From Paenibacillus dendritiformis (GTDB lineage Bacteria; Bacillota; Bacilli; Paenibacillales; Paenibacillaceae), in NCBI RefSeq assembly GCF_021654795.1, contig NZ_AP025344.1:1192501-1256500 (forward strand): DNA of 64,000 bases, read 5' to 3'. The notes under the pieces were generated by a model. It did no database searches and had not been told where the DNA came from. It worked only from the letters and a program-made list of their open reading frames with translations. Of the stretch, positions 45,702-53,640 are shown piece after piece. A program made the translations under genes and the position numbers. Positions within the stretch are counted from its first letter, which is position 1; each line of letters starts with the position of its first letter.

Positions 45702-45750
45702 GGGTTGCAAGCTTGCGACAACAAGAACCACCGTGAAAGGAGCGTTACTC

Positions 45751-45972
45751 ATGGCTAATAATCAATCCCGCACGAATAACTTGGTCGTTCCTCAAGCCAC
45801 TGCAGCCCTGCAACAAATGAAATATGAAATTGCACAGGAATTGGGAATTCCAATTCCGCAAGACGGGTACTACGGAAATTACACGACCCGTGACACCGGT
45901 TCCATCGGGGGCTTCATGACGAAGCGCCTGGTTCAAATCGCCGAGCAATCCCTGTCCGGCGGCAACCGTTAA
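45751..45972 (+). CDS. Alpha/beta-type small acid-soluble spore protein, second copy
   Basis: 73 residues, nearly identical in the core to the SASP at 42569-42796 (the run LVVPQATAALQQMK through DGYYGNYTTRDTGSIGGF is shared with few changes). Family signatures YEIAQELGI and GSIGGFMTKRLVQIAEQ. The ATG at 45751 follows AAAGGAG. The promoter-like sequence at 45673-45701 suggests forespore expression. The pair probably arose by duplication and separation around galM and trpS. Confidence 0.97.
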   Translation: MANNQSRTNNLVVPQATAALQQMKYEIAQELGIPIPQDGYYGNYTTRDTGSIGGFMTKRLVQIAEQSLSGGNR

Positions 45973-45988
45973 TTGATGCACTGATCAT

Positions 45989-46017
45989 GGCTACTCCTGC
46001 GCGCGGAGTAGCCTTTT
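45989..46017 (+). terminator. Terminator of the plus-strand SASP gene
   Basis: Stem GGCTACTCC-TGCGCGC-GGAGTAGCC followed by TTTTATA. Confidence 0.85.
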
Positions 46018-46022
46018 ATATA

Positions 46023-46064
46023 TCGACAAAATGGAGCGGAAACACAACTTTTCCGCTATTTTGT
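46023..46064. repeat. Long perfect-arm inverted repeat
   Basis: CGACAAAAT and AGCGGAAA on the left, TTTCCGCT and ATTTTGTCG on the right, with a short loop: about 17 paired bases in total. It begins 6 bases after a normal terminator, so a second terminator is not needed. It may be an operator or a small mobile palindrome. Confidence 0.55.
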
Positions 46065-46118
46065 CGTCTAACAATTAGATTCATAATCATGAACATTTAC
46101 TCAAAAAGGGGATAGTGC

Positions 46119-46628
46119 ATGCGGTTAAGACTAACGATGAGTGCAGTGAAACGGCTGAGCATATGGGTCTTGGGCGCACTTATTATAGGCTGCTCCGTAT
46201 TTTGGTACATATATGAAACATCCGGCCGGTCGTGGTCCACGCTGGCGAGCCTTGCCAGCCCCGGGCCGGAAGAAGTCGAAATTTACAATGTCCAATCCAT
46301 GCCGTTGAAAGCGGGCGAGGAGGACCGCCTCCTTGTCGTCTTGACGGAGCCCAGTCATCTTCGGACGATCGATGAGGCCATATCGTCGGCCCGCCCGATC
46401 GAGGGCGTAGCGAAGGTGGCTCAGCCCCATTTCCGCATTCATTACAATAATACCAACTACTATGTATGGTTGTCGAAAGATGAACAATATGGCGCATTTA
46501 TGAATGCGGACCAGTCCCATACACTCTACAGTCTCAGCGACCGATCCATCAACGAATTGCAGGAGCTTTTCAACGACCTGCAACTGTGGAACGAGCCGAA
46601 AGGATCGAAGACAGGGGGCGGATCCTAG
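46119..46628 (+). CDS. Membrane-anchored protein of unknown function
   Basis: 169 residues with a single N-terminal hydrophobic segment (about 13-33) and a predicted extracellular beta-rich domain holding an RIHYNNTNYYVWL stretch. It ends in a small Gly/Ser tail. The ATG at 46119 follows AAGGGG by 7 bases. It is convergent with the YfhP gene only 12 bases away. Not recognised. Confidence 0.8.
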   Translation: MRLRLTMSAVKRLSIWVLGALIIGCSVFWYIYETSGRSWSTLASLASPGPEEVEIYNVQSMPLKAGEEDRLLVVLTEPSHLRTIDEAISSARPIEGVAKVAQPHFRIHYNNTNYYVWLSKDEQYGAFMNADQSHTLYSLSDRSINELQELFNDLQLWNEPKGSKTGGGS

Positions 46629-46640
46629 GATTCGTCCCCT

Positions 46641-47630
46641 TCAGCCTCGCTCCCATTCCAGACCATACCTCTTGAAGCTGCCCGGCTTATTCAGCCAGCC
46701 GACGAAATAATCGAGAACATCGCCTTCTCGATTCATCATAACGAGCGCCACGAGCGGAAACTGATTCCGGTGGCGGTATCGGACGTCAGCCCAGCGGACG
46801 GCGTAGCCGTAGCGGGTCGGCTCAAGGGTGGCGCATACGAAGCGGGAGGTGTCCAGCAGCGCCTGCACGGCAGGATGAGACCGGGAAGCTTCGACGAGCG
46901 GATGGTCGCTGCAGCGGGCCGTATCGGTCCAGGTCACCGTTCCCCGCTTCCAGTGTCCGACCCGGAAGGCGCCATCCCTTCTTCGCTTCACGACATTCCA
47001 GCGGGAGAGAGCTACGGTAGGCATGACCGTATACGATTCCCCTTCCTCGCGTTCAGGGTCCCGATCCGGCAGCTTGCGCGCGACTTGGCGATGAGCCCGG
47101 AAGCGCCACCAGTAGTACAGAACGAGCATGCCGTACAGAATCGGGAAGACGATGCGGGGAGAGACCAGTCCGGTGACCCACAAGGCAATCGCGGCCAGAT
47201 GCGTCGAGAAGATAATCGGGTCGAACAGAGCGATGGTATTCCAGCAGATCCATCGGTTCACGAACGGCCATCCCGCCAACGTTCCATAAGGGTTGAACAG
47301 ATCGGCGACGATATGGATGACGACGGACAGCGCCGTCCAGGCCAGCACGTGCCGGAAGGAGGCTCCTGGCATGATGCCGGTCGCCAGCGCAGCAATGAGC
47401 ACGGACCAGACGACCGCCATGGGCGGGGAATGGGAGATGCCCCGATGCTGCTGAATGTATAAAATATTGCTTTTCCACTTGAAAAGGGTATCCGCGTCCG
47501 GTGCTTGCGATCCAAGCATCACCCCCAAAAACACGGCTGCCGCGGTAGCCGGCTCGGAAGCGACGACCGGGTCGCACTGCGACAATCCCGCCAGACCTAT
47601 TCCCATGACGACATGAGTGCTTGTGTCCAC
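46641..47630 (-). CDS. yfhP: YfhP-like membrane-bound metal-dependent hydrolase
   Basis: 329 residues. N-terminal YdjM/DUF457 domain with the metal-site pattern GSQAPDADTLF and HRGISHSPPM (His/Asp ligands), four to five transmembrane segments, and a C-terminal soluble region (from about 190). Length and motifs resemble Bacillus YfhP. Substrate unknown. The GTG at 47630 is preferred because GAGGTGAT lies just upstream; an in-frame GTG at 47639 is part of that site. Confidence 0.85.
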   Translation of the reverse strand: MDTSTHVVMGIGLAGLSQCDPVVASEPATAAAVFLGVMLGSQAPDADTLFKWKSNILYIQQHRGISHSPPMAVVWSVLIAALATGIMPGASFRHVLAWTALSVVIHIVADLFNPYGTLAGWPFVNRWICWNTIALFDPIIFSTHLAAIALWVTGLVSPRIVFPILYGMLVLYYWWRFRAHRQVARKLPDRDPEREEGESYTVMPTVALSRWNVVKRRRDGAFRVGHWKRGTVTWTDTARCSDHPLVEASRSHPAVQALLDTSRFVCATLEPTRYGYAVRWADVRYRHRNQFPLVALVMMNREGDVLDYFVGWLNKPGSFKRYGLEWERG

Positions 47631-47767
47631 TTCGATCACCTCGCTTGTATTGTGAGCAGATTTGTACCAAAATATGACGGGGAGGCAAAAACTTCCCGCT
47701 TGAAATCATCAGGTGAATGCCTAAGCTCGCAGAGCCGTTTTCCCAATAGGAAAGGATGAGGAAGAAG

Positions 47768-48076
47768 ATGACGAAGATGGATCGAATTATATTTGTGGAA
47801 TACCGCGTCCTGCCCGAGGCGCGAGATAGATACTTGGCCGCGATTCGGCGCTTGCTGAAGGATCGGCCGGACGTTGTGCTGTATGAAGGAACCGACCAGC
47901 CGAATGTATTTGTCGAGCAGTGGCTCGGAACGGCCGCGGATGACTATGCCTCCCTGAAAAAGATCAGAAAAGAGGGGGCGGACGGCTGGGATGCGGTCAC
48001 CGCATGCATTGCCGGGGGCGCAGACAAACTCCATATTTGGGAGTTCCGGCGCTCTCCGATCGTACCGGGGGAATAA
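47768..48076 (+). CDS. Small dimeric alpha/beta-barrel-like protein
   Basis: 102 residues, soluble. Strand-helix pattern IIFVEYRVLPEARDRYLAAIRRLL followed by VVLYEGTDQPNVFVEQW, which resembles the ABM/NIPSNAP ferredoxin-like dimer fold. The identification is by pattern only. Start choice between 47756, 47768 and 47777 is uncertain; AAGGATGAGG upstream favours 47768. Divergent from yfhP with about 130 bases between. Confidence 0.65.
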   Translation: MTKMDRIIFVEYRVLPEARDRYLAAIRRLLKDRPDVVLYEGTDQPNVFVEQWLGTAADDYASLKKIRKEGADGWDAVTACIAGGADKLHIWEFRRSPIVPGE

Positions 48077-48120
48077 GCGGCTGCAGTCGGTGTCAAATTG
48101 ATGAACGATTCCTCGAAACG

Positions 48121-48150
48121 TTGTCATTGTTCGGATAGATTTGCTATGAT
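48121..48150 (+). promoter_or_regulatory. ctaB promoter
   Basis: TTGTCA (48121-48126), an 18-base spacer and TATGAT (48145-48150) with an upstream TGC extension. Confidence 0.65.
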
Positions 48151-48215
48151 AAAAATTACAGCAGAAAGAAAAAGATTCTGCTTTTCTCTGAACACAACAA
48201 GGAGGAACGGGTCGC

Positions 48216-49148
48216 GTGGATAAACAAATGACTTATCGGGGGCCTTCCGATTCCGTTACATTGACGCCGGGACCGATACGGGTCGGATTATGGAAAGAGT
48301 TTATTCAATTAACGAAGCCGGGCATTATCCGCTCGAACCTGATGGCGGCGTTTGCCGGCTTTTGGGTAGCGGCCAAATGGGATATTCCTTGGCTTACGCT
48401 GCTGTGGATGGTGGCCGGGACGACGCTGGTCCTCGCATCCTCATGCGTATTCAATAATTATTTCGATCGGGATTTCGATATGAAGATGGAGCGGACGAAG
48501 AAGCGCGCGCTGCCGGAAGGACGATTGAAGCCGAACACCGTGCTGAGCTATGCCATCATCCTTGGCGCAGCCGGGCTGGCGGTACTGTTCGGCCTCGTCA
48601 ACATATTATCCGGAATCGTAGGCATCGCAGGCATGTTCTTCTATGTTGTCATATACACGTTATGGCTCAAGCGCACGTCCACCTGGAGCACATCCGTAGG
48701 CGGCATCTCCGGCGCGATGCCTCCCGTCATCGGCTATGTTGCCGTCACGGGCCAGCTTGATATGGGGGCGGCCTTGCTGTTCGCGCTGCTGTTCCTCTGG
48801 CAGCCGCCGCATTTCTGGGCGCTCGGCATTCGCCGAGTGGAAGAATACCGCGCAGCAGGCTATCCGCTTCTGCCTGTCGTTAAGGGCATTACCCGCACGA
48901 AATGGCAGATGATTCCGTATGTCGTATTGCTTCTGCCGGTATCGTGGTTGTTCTATTCGTACGGCTATACCGGCATGATTTATGGCATCCTCGGCACCGT
49001 CATCAATGCGATCTGGCTGTTCATCTGCATCGCGGGCTTCCGCGCGAAGGACACCGACGCCTGGGCGAAGAAGAACTTCATTTGGTCCATTAACGTCCTG
49101 ATGCTGAATATGCTGGTCATGGTTCTGGACACGATGGGGAAAGCGTAA
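48216..49148 (+). CDS. ctaB: Protohaem IX farnesyltransferase (haem O synthase)
   Basis: 310 residues, UbiA-type prenyltransferase with about nine transmembrane helices. Diagnostic NNYFDRDFDMKMERTKKRAL motif near 88-107 and a second Asp-rich loop (VEEYRAAGYPLLPVVKG). It attaches a farnesyl chain to haem B to make haem O for terminal oxidases. GTG start at 48216 with AGGAGG upstream. Followed 51 bases later by sco, giving an oxidase-maturation pair. Confidence 0.96.
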   Translation: MDKQMTYRGPSDSVTLTPGPIRVGLWKEFIQLTKPGIIRSNLMAAFAGFWVAAKWDIPWLTLLWMVAGTTLVLASSCVFNNYFDRDFDMKMERTKKRALPEGRLKPNTVLSYAIILGAAGLAVLFGLVNILSGIVGIAGMFFYVVIYTLWLKRTSTWSTSVGGISGAMPPVIGYVAVTGQLDMGAALLFALLFLWQPPHFWALGIRRVEEYRAAGYPLLPVVKGITRTKWQMIPYVVLLLPVSWLFYSYGYTGMIYGILGTVINAIWLFICIAGFRAKDTDAWAKKNFIWSINVLMLNMLVMVLDTMGKA

Positions 49149-49199
49149 GAACGCATTTCTGCAGGTTATAGCATGGGAAGCTAGGGGGAGGAACGGAGC

Positions 49200-49814
49200 A
49201 TGTCTTGGGCGAAGAAGTATTCTTTTCAAATTTTCCTTGGCGCACTGGTGGCGGTTTTCGCGATTGTGGTGGCCATTCTGTATTGGCCGCGGGAACCGGA
49301 GATTCCGATGACCGACAAAAAGGCGCCGGACTTCAGCATGCAAAATGTGGACGGCAGCACAGTGACGCTGGCGGATACGAACGGCAAGGTCCGTTTGTTC
49401 TATTTCTACTTCACGAACTGCCCGGATGTCTGCCCGCCGACGACATACCGTTTGTCCGAAGTGCAGAAGCTGCTTCAGGACAAGGGGATGTTCGGCACCG
49501 AGGCGAGCATCGTATCGATTTCCTTCGATCCGGAACGCGATACATTGGAGGAGATTAAGAAATGGTCGGAGAAGTACAATGCCGACTATAGCGGCTGGTA
49601 TTTTCTGAGGGGCAAGGAAGAGGATGTGGCGAAGATGATGCCGGAGTTCGGATCAAGCGTCTTCAAGGACGAGGATGGCAATTTCACGCATCTGAACGTC
49701 ATCACCTTGGTCGATCGGGACGGCAATATTCGCAAGTATTATAATGCGAATGATCTCGAGACGGCTTCCCCTGAAAATATCGCCAAGGATGTAGAGCGTC
49801 TCGTCAAAGATTAA
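49200..49814 (+). CDS. sco: SCO1/SenC-family copper chaperone for cytochrome oxidase
   Basis: 204 residues. N-terminal membrane anchor (about 8-28) and a thioredoxin-like domain with the copper ligands Cys74, Cys78 (CPDVC) and His164 (NFTHLN). Needed for CuA assembly in cytochrome oxidase. It follows the haem O synthase gene. An AGGGGGAGGAACGG site lies upstream of the ATG. Confidence 0.95.
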   Translation: MSWAKKYSFQIFLGALVAVFAIVVAILYWPREPEIPMTDKKAPDFSMQNVDGSTVTLADTNGKVRLFYFYFTNCPDVCPPTTYRLSEVQKLLQDKGMFGTEASIVSISFDPERDTLEEIKKWSEKYNADYSGWYFLRGKEEDVAKMMPEFGSSVFKDEDGNFTHLNVITLVDRDGNIRKYYNANDLETASPENIAKDVERLVKD

Positions 49815-49829
49815 TGATATATAGGAAGC

Positions 49830-50189
49830 TCACAGAGGCGGGGCTGGATCCGGATATATAATATATTCGTCCAGCCCCGCCTTTTCGAGCTGCTGAATCA
49901 AGTACTCATCCGGCGTGCCTTCGACCCCGGCGTACCCGCGGCGGGTATAAATATGTTCGGCGTCCGGGAACGCGTCCCGCAATATGCCGCGTATCCGCTT
50001 GCCTGATGCGTCGTTGTCCATGAACAAGTAGACGTCCTTGTCCTGCGCCTCCTTGCGCAGCTGCTCGGTGCGGAGCGTATTCAAGGTGCCGAACGTGCAC
50101 AAGATGCCCACTTCGTCGCTCAGCAGCCGCCGCAGCCGGCTCCGGTCGTTCTTCCCTTCCACAATGATGATAACCTCCAAAAGTGCCAC
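49830..50189 (-). CDS. Toprim-domain protein (YusF/RNase M5-like)
   Basis: 119 residues forming a lone toprim domain: the Glu in IIVEGKNDRSRLRR and the DxD motif in FMDNDASGKRIRG. Such proteins include RNase M5 and YusF, but the C-terminal part of RNase M5 is lacking, so this is the shorter YusF-like type. Catalytic role unknown. GTG 50189 or TTG 50180 may be the start; GGGGGTG precedes both. Converges with sco. Confidence 0.85.
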   Translation of the reverse strand: MALLEVIIIVEGKNDRSRLRRLLSDEVGILCTFGTLNTLRTEQLRKEAQDKDVYLFMDNDASGKRIRGILRDAFPDAEHIYTRRGYAGVEGTPDEYLIQQLEKAGLDEYIIYPDPAPPL

Positions 50190-50285
50190 CCCCTGCTGTA
50201 GCCATTATCGCCATGTTTCTCTACGGATAGTGTACCATACTTAAGCGAACCGCCTGCAAGGGGATCTTCGCTCCGACAACAAAGA

Positions 50286-50307
50286 GGCTTGCCGGGATTG
50301 GCAAGCC
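50286..50307 (-). terminator. Terminator of the YjcZ-like gene
   Basis: Stem GGCTTGCC-GGGATT-GGCAAGCC; on the minus strand followed by TCTTTGTTG, 30 bases past the stop of the small gene. Confidence 0.75.
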
Positions 50308-50338
50308 GCATGAGGAGAGAGCGTAACAGAAATGACTG

Positions 50339-50494
50339 CTAGCAAAATGGCGCCCGTAAAATAATGACGAGCAAGATGTAAAGGACGAGGATGGTGCCGG
50401 TCGATGTCCGGCATCCGGGATATACAGGAGCGGGCTTCGCTGCCGGGGCCACAGCCGCAGGACCAGGTCCGCAAGGGTTGTAACCGTGGCTCAT
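50339..50494 (-). CDS. YjcZ-like small spore protein, 51 residues
   Basis: ATG at 50494 behind GAGGTGAAACGAG. The product begins with a Gly/Pro/Ala-rich half (SHGYNPCGPGPAAVAPAAK) and ends with one hydrophobic helix TGTILVLYILLVIILRAPFC. This two-part layout is that of YjcZ/YhcM-type small sporulation proteins. Upstream at 50545-50537 the minus strand reads CATAAGATA, which fits the SigK -10 pattern CATANNNTA, but no clear -35 is seen. A terminator follows. Together these make a convincing small gene. Confidence 0.75.
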   Translation of the reverse strand: MSHGYNPCGPGPAAVAPAAKPAPVYPGCRTSTGTILVLYILLVIILRAPFC

Positions 50495-50616
50495 CTCGTT
50501 TCACCTCGCTTTCCCGATGGGTCATTTGTTACAATGTATCTTATGTCCGCGCCTGCCGCGGGGCATGTGCAAATACCCAGATCCGCCTGAATGGGCGGAT
50601 GGCGCAAGACGCATCC

Positions 50617-51795
50617 TTATACGCGGGTCGTCGTTCGCGTTGCGGGAAGGAGAGAAGGCGGCAGAAAAGCTTGCTTCGCCGGCAGCAGCGTAACGGCAAT
50701 CATCAACACGACGAAGGCGATAAAATAGGGCGATATCGTATCTCGAATCTGGCCCGCGATCATTGGGCCAAGGAAGGAACCGATAGAAGAAGAGATTGCC
50801 AGGATGGAAAATATCCGCCCAAAACGGGTCCCTCCGCTTAATAAAATCAAATGGGAGGACATCGCCGGCAAAATGATTCCTTTGGTCATTCCGATAAGGA
50901 ACAGCGTCGCCAGCAGCGGCACCGGCCAATGGATAGCCAGTCCGAAAAAGAGCAGCGCCAAGGCGAATGCGCCCGTCCACGTCCTCGTATACGGTTGATA
51001 ATGGTTCAGGAACAGCAGGCTCAACGTGAATAATGCGCCCAAGCTGACGGCCGAGAACAGGATGCCGGCACGCATAATCGATTCGAGCGCGTCCGCCATC
51101 AGAGGAAGCTCGAAGAACAGGATGCCCTGGGACAGCGAGATGGCAAGCGGCATAAAATAAAAGCGCCATGGGACCGGCACGTCTTCCGGCTGCTTGAGCG
51201 GCTCTGAAGGAAGGCTCTCCGCCTGCGGCGTCAAAGAAACGGCGTCATGGCTGATATCCCGAATGAAGAACCAGGCCAGCGCGCCGACGATGAGCAGCAT
51301 AATGCCGAGCGCCTGGAAGGCCATGCCGAAGCCGATCTTGGCGACGAGATAAGCGCCGGCGGCCGGGGAGACGACCGAGGCGAGCGTATGAATGAGGCCG
51401 TTGCCTGCCATCAGCTTCCCTTGATGCACATGATCCCGGGCCATGCGTGCGAGGAGGGACAAGCAGGCCGGTGACAGGAAGGCGAGCACGAACCCGCTGA
51501 TCGAGCGAAGCACGAGCAGCTCCCATGGGTTGACGACATGGGCCTGCAAAATCATGATTACCCCGGCGCCGATCAGACTGAACACAATAAAAATCCGGCT
51601 ACCGAATCGGTCGATTCCGTAACCGGCCAGCAGGTTGCCCGGCAGATGGGTGAACGAGTACATCCCCATCATCAGACCGATGAAGGAGGGCGCCGCACCT
51701 ATTGAGATGGCAAACGGGGTTAGAATCGGGTATTGCGCGTGCAAATCAAAGAAAGCAACGAACAAGAACAAATAGAGCCACAGCACTGAGCGCAA
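50617..51795 (-). CDS. MFS transporter
   Basis: 392 residues, twelve transmembrane segments, MFS motif A (GYGIDRFGSRIF) near 58 and a central cytoplasmic loop of charged residues near 190. Family assignment beyond MFS is not possible; multidrug-efflux-type members look alike. The start is TTG at 51795, chosen because GGAGGTGA lies 7 bases upstream. Single gene on the minus strand. Confidence 0.87.
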   Translation of the reverse strand: MRSVLWLYLFLFVAFFDLHAQYPILTPFAISIGAAPSFIGLMMGMYSFTHLPGNLLAGYGIDRFGSRIFIVFSLIGAGVIMILQAHVVNPWELLVLRSISGFVLAFLSPACLSLLARMARDHVHQGKLMAGNGLIHTLASVVSPAAGAYLVAKIGFGMAFQALGIMLLIVGALAWFFIRDISHDAVSLTPQAESLPSEPLKQPEDVPVPWRFYFMPLAISLSQGILFFELPLMADALESIMRAGILFSAVSLGALFTLSLLFLNHYQPYTRTWTGAFALALLFFGLAIHWPVPLLATLFLIGMTKGIILPAMSSHLILLSGGTRFGRIFSILAISSSIGSFLGPMIAGQIRDTISPYFIAFVVLMIAVTLLPAKQAFLPPSLLPATRTTTRV

Positions 51796-51914
51796 AGTTC
51801 AGTCACCTCCAAATCGCTATGCTATACTTGTACGTTGGAAGGGACGAACTTAGTACCCCAAGATGCGGATAAGGCCGCTCAAGGCGGGCTGTTTGCCACA
51901 AATAATGGGAATGA

Positions 51915-51923
51915 TGCTATAAT
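51915..51923 (+). promoter_or_regulatory. Extended -10 promoter for the 51949-53552 operon
   Basis: TGCTATAAT at 51915-51923 with a possible TTGCCA (51893-51898) and a 19-base spacer. It precedes the GTG start by 26 bases. Confidence 0.5.
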
Positions 51924-51948
51924 ACGTGGTGGAAAGGGTGGTTATCAG

Positions 51949-52389
51949 GTGAATCAGATGGATATGTGGTTTGAATTTATTAAGCAGAACTGGCTCATTT
52001 TCCTTATCGCGCTTATCGTCTTATTCGTTATTGTGAGCTTCGTCAAGACGATGGTGAAATGGGCGCTTGTGTTGGTCATTATCGCCGCGGTCGCCGTGTA
52101 CAGCGGCATCACATGGGAGAATATCAATCAGGTGGTCACGAACGTGAAGGATGAAACGGTCCAGAAGCTGAAGGAGCAGGCGACCCAAGCGATGCTCGAT
52201 GAAGCGAAAAAAGCGACGTATACGGCCGAGAAGGACGGCACGTACACCGTCAAGACGCCGAGTCTCGTGCTGACAGGGAAGGCGGACGGCGGCAAGGTCA
52301 ATGTGTCGTTCAGCGGCGTGCCGCTCGGCGAATGGGATATGAACGACACGCTGCGCCAATTCATCGACAAGGCGAAGCAGAAGCAATGA
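51949..52389 (+). CDS. Membrane protein of unknown function in operon with a transglutaminase-like gene
   Basis: 146 residues: two transmembrane segments (about 14-34 and 37-57), a coiled-coil stretch, and a C-terminal beta region (TYTAEKDGTYTVKTPSLVLTGKADGGK). GTG at 51949 follows AAAGGGTGG by 7 bases; the longer frame upstream crosses the promoter. Its stop overlaps the start of the next gene, so both are translated together. Function unknown. Confidence 0.78.
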   Translation: MNQMDMWFEFIKQNWLIFLIALIVLFVIVSFVKTMVKWALVLVIIAAVAVYSGITWENINQVVTNVKDETVQKLKEQATQAMLDEAKKATYTAEKDGTYTVKTPSLVLTGKADGGKVNVSFSGVPLGEWDMNDTLRQFIDKAKQKQ

Positions 52390-53552
52390 GCGCGCAGGTG
52401 CTGACAGACGGGAATGTGGTGACGATCTTGCTCGGCGTCATCGTGCTCTTCCCGGTGCTGCTAGGGGTGAGGAGAGGGGCTTCCGGCTCCGCTCGTCACC
52501 TTTTGTCATTTGTGCTGGATACCGCGGCCGTCGTCGTCTCCGCGCTGGCTTCTTATTGGACAGCGATGGCGCTCTCCCCGCTTGTGCAGCGCCGGATGGC
52601 TGAATGGAGCATCGCGATTCCGGCGCGGGAACTGGCGTGGTGGGAGCAAATCGGCTATACGCTGCTGACCGGAATCCGCGACTTCCCGCTGCTTCGCTTT
52701 GCCGTGCTGTTCGCGTTGATATATATGGTGATCCGATGGATAGCCGGGTGGGCGTTGGGCGCCCTGGTGCCGGCGGCCGGCAGGGAGCTTGGCGATCCTT
52801 CGCGAGGAGCGGCGGAGGCCGGACCGTTGAAGACGGTCGGGAATTGGATCGCCGGCGCGGTGCTGGGCGGCATCATCGGCATGGCGCGGGCGCTGCTCGT
52901 CATCCTCGTGCTGTTCGCTTATGTCACATGGCAGCCGGATACGAAAGCGAGCGCGATTATCCGCGATTCGGAAGCGTACCGGCTAGCGGCCGAGGAACTG
53001 ATTGAACCGGTCGCCGGGGATTTCATCTCGTCGCAGTGGCCGGTATTCACTTCCCAGGTCGCCGAAGAGCTGTCGAAGCTCATGCAGCGCAAATATGAAG
53101 TCGTCGATTCCCATATCCCGGACGACATTGAACAGGCTGCCGCGGACATTACGGCCGGCGCTCGCTCGGATGAAGAGAAGGCACGCAAGCTGTACGACTG
53201 GGTCGGAAGCCGCGTTCAGTATGATTGGGACAAGGCGAAGCAGTATGAGACGAAGCGAATCTGGAAGGAACAGACGCCGCAGGACACGTTCGCGACCAAG
53301 CAGGGCGTCTGCATCGACTACGCCCGCCTGTATGCGGTCATGGCCCGGGCGTCCGCTCTGAAGGTGAAGGTCGTCACCGGTCTCGGCTATAACGGCCAAG
53401 GCGGGTATGGCCCCCATGCCTGGAACGAGGTCTGGCTCTCGGAAGAGGAACGCTGGGTTCCGCTGGATGCCACCTGGGCGAGCTCGGGGGATTGGTTCAA
53501 CCCGCCGGATTTCGCCAAGACGCATGTCCCGGACAAGATCGCTGCTGGCTAA
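52386..53552 (+). CDS. Membrane-anchored transglutaminase-like protein
   Basis: 388 residues. The N-terminal ~170 residues have about four transmembrane helices in a CvpA-like arrangement. The C-terminal domain (about 235-370) is a transglutaminase-like cysteine-protease fold with its catalytic Cys in KQGVCIDYARLY, His in GPHAWNEVW and Asp in WVPLDATW. It may cleave or cross-link proteins or peptidoglycan outside the membrane. The ATG at 52386 overlaps the previous stop. It sits just before two class B PBPs, which suggests a cell-wall role (inference). Confidence 0.85.
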   Translation: MSAQVLTDGNVVTILLGVIVLFPVLLGVRRGASGSARHLLSFVLDTAAVVVSALASYWTAMALSPLVQRRMAEWSIAIPARELAWWEQIGYTLLTGIRDFPLLRFAVLFALIYMVIRWIAGWALGALVPAAGRELGDPSRGAAEAGPLKTVGNWIAGAVLGGIIGMARALLVILVLFAYVTWQPDTKASAIIRDSEAYRLAAEELIEPVAGDFISSQWPVFTSQVAEELSKLMQRKYEVVDSHIPDDIEQAAADITAGARSDEEKARKLYDWVGSRVQYDWDKAKQYETKRIWKEQTPQDTFATKQGVCIDYARLYAVMARASALKVKVVTGLGYNGQGGYGPHAWNEVWLSEEERWVPLDATWASSGDWFNPPDFAKTHVPDKIAAG

Positions 53553-53568
53553 TCCACTATTTAGGCCT

Positions 53569-53598
53569 TTGAAGGAGAATTCCTATCTATGCTAAAAT
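53569..53598 (+). promoter_or_regulatory. Promoter of the first PBP gene
   Basis: TTGAAG (53569-53574), an 18-base spacer and TAAAAT (53593-53598) with an upstream TGC extension. Confidence 0.55.
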
Positions 53599-53640
53599 GG
53601 TTGGGAAGCAAGTTACAGCGGGAGAAAGGTTGTTAGAGCA

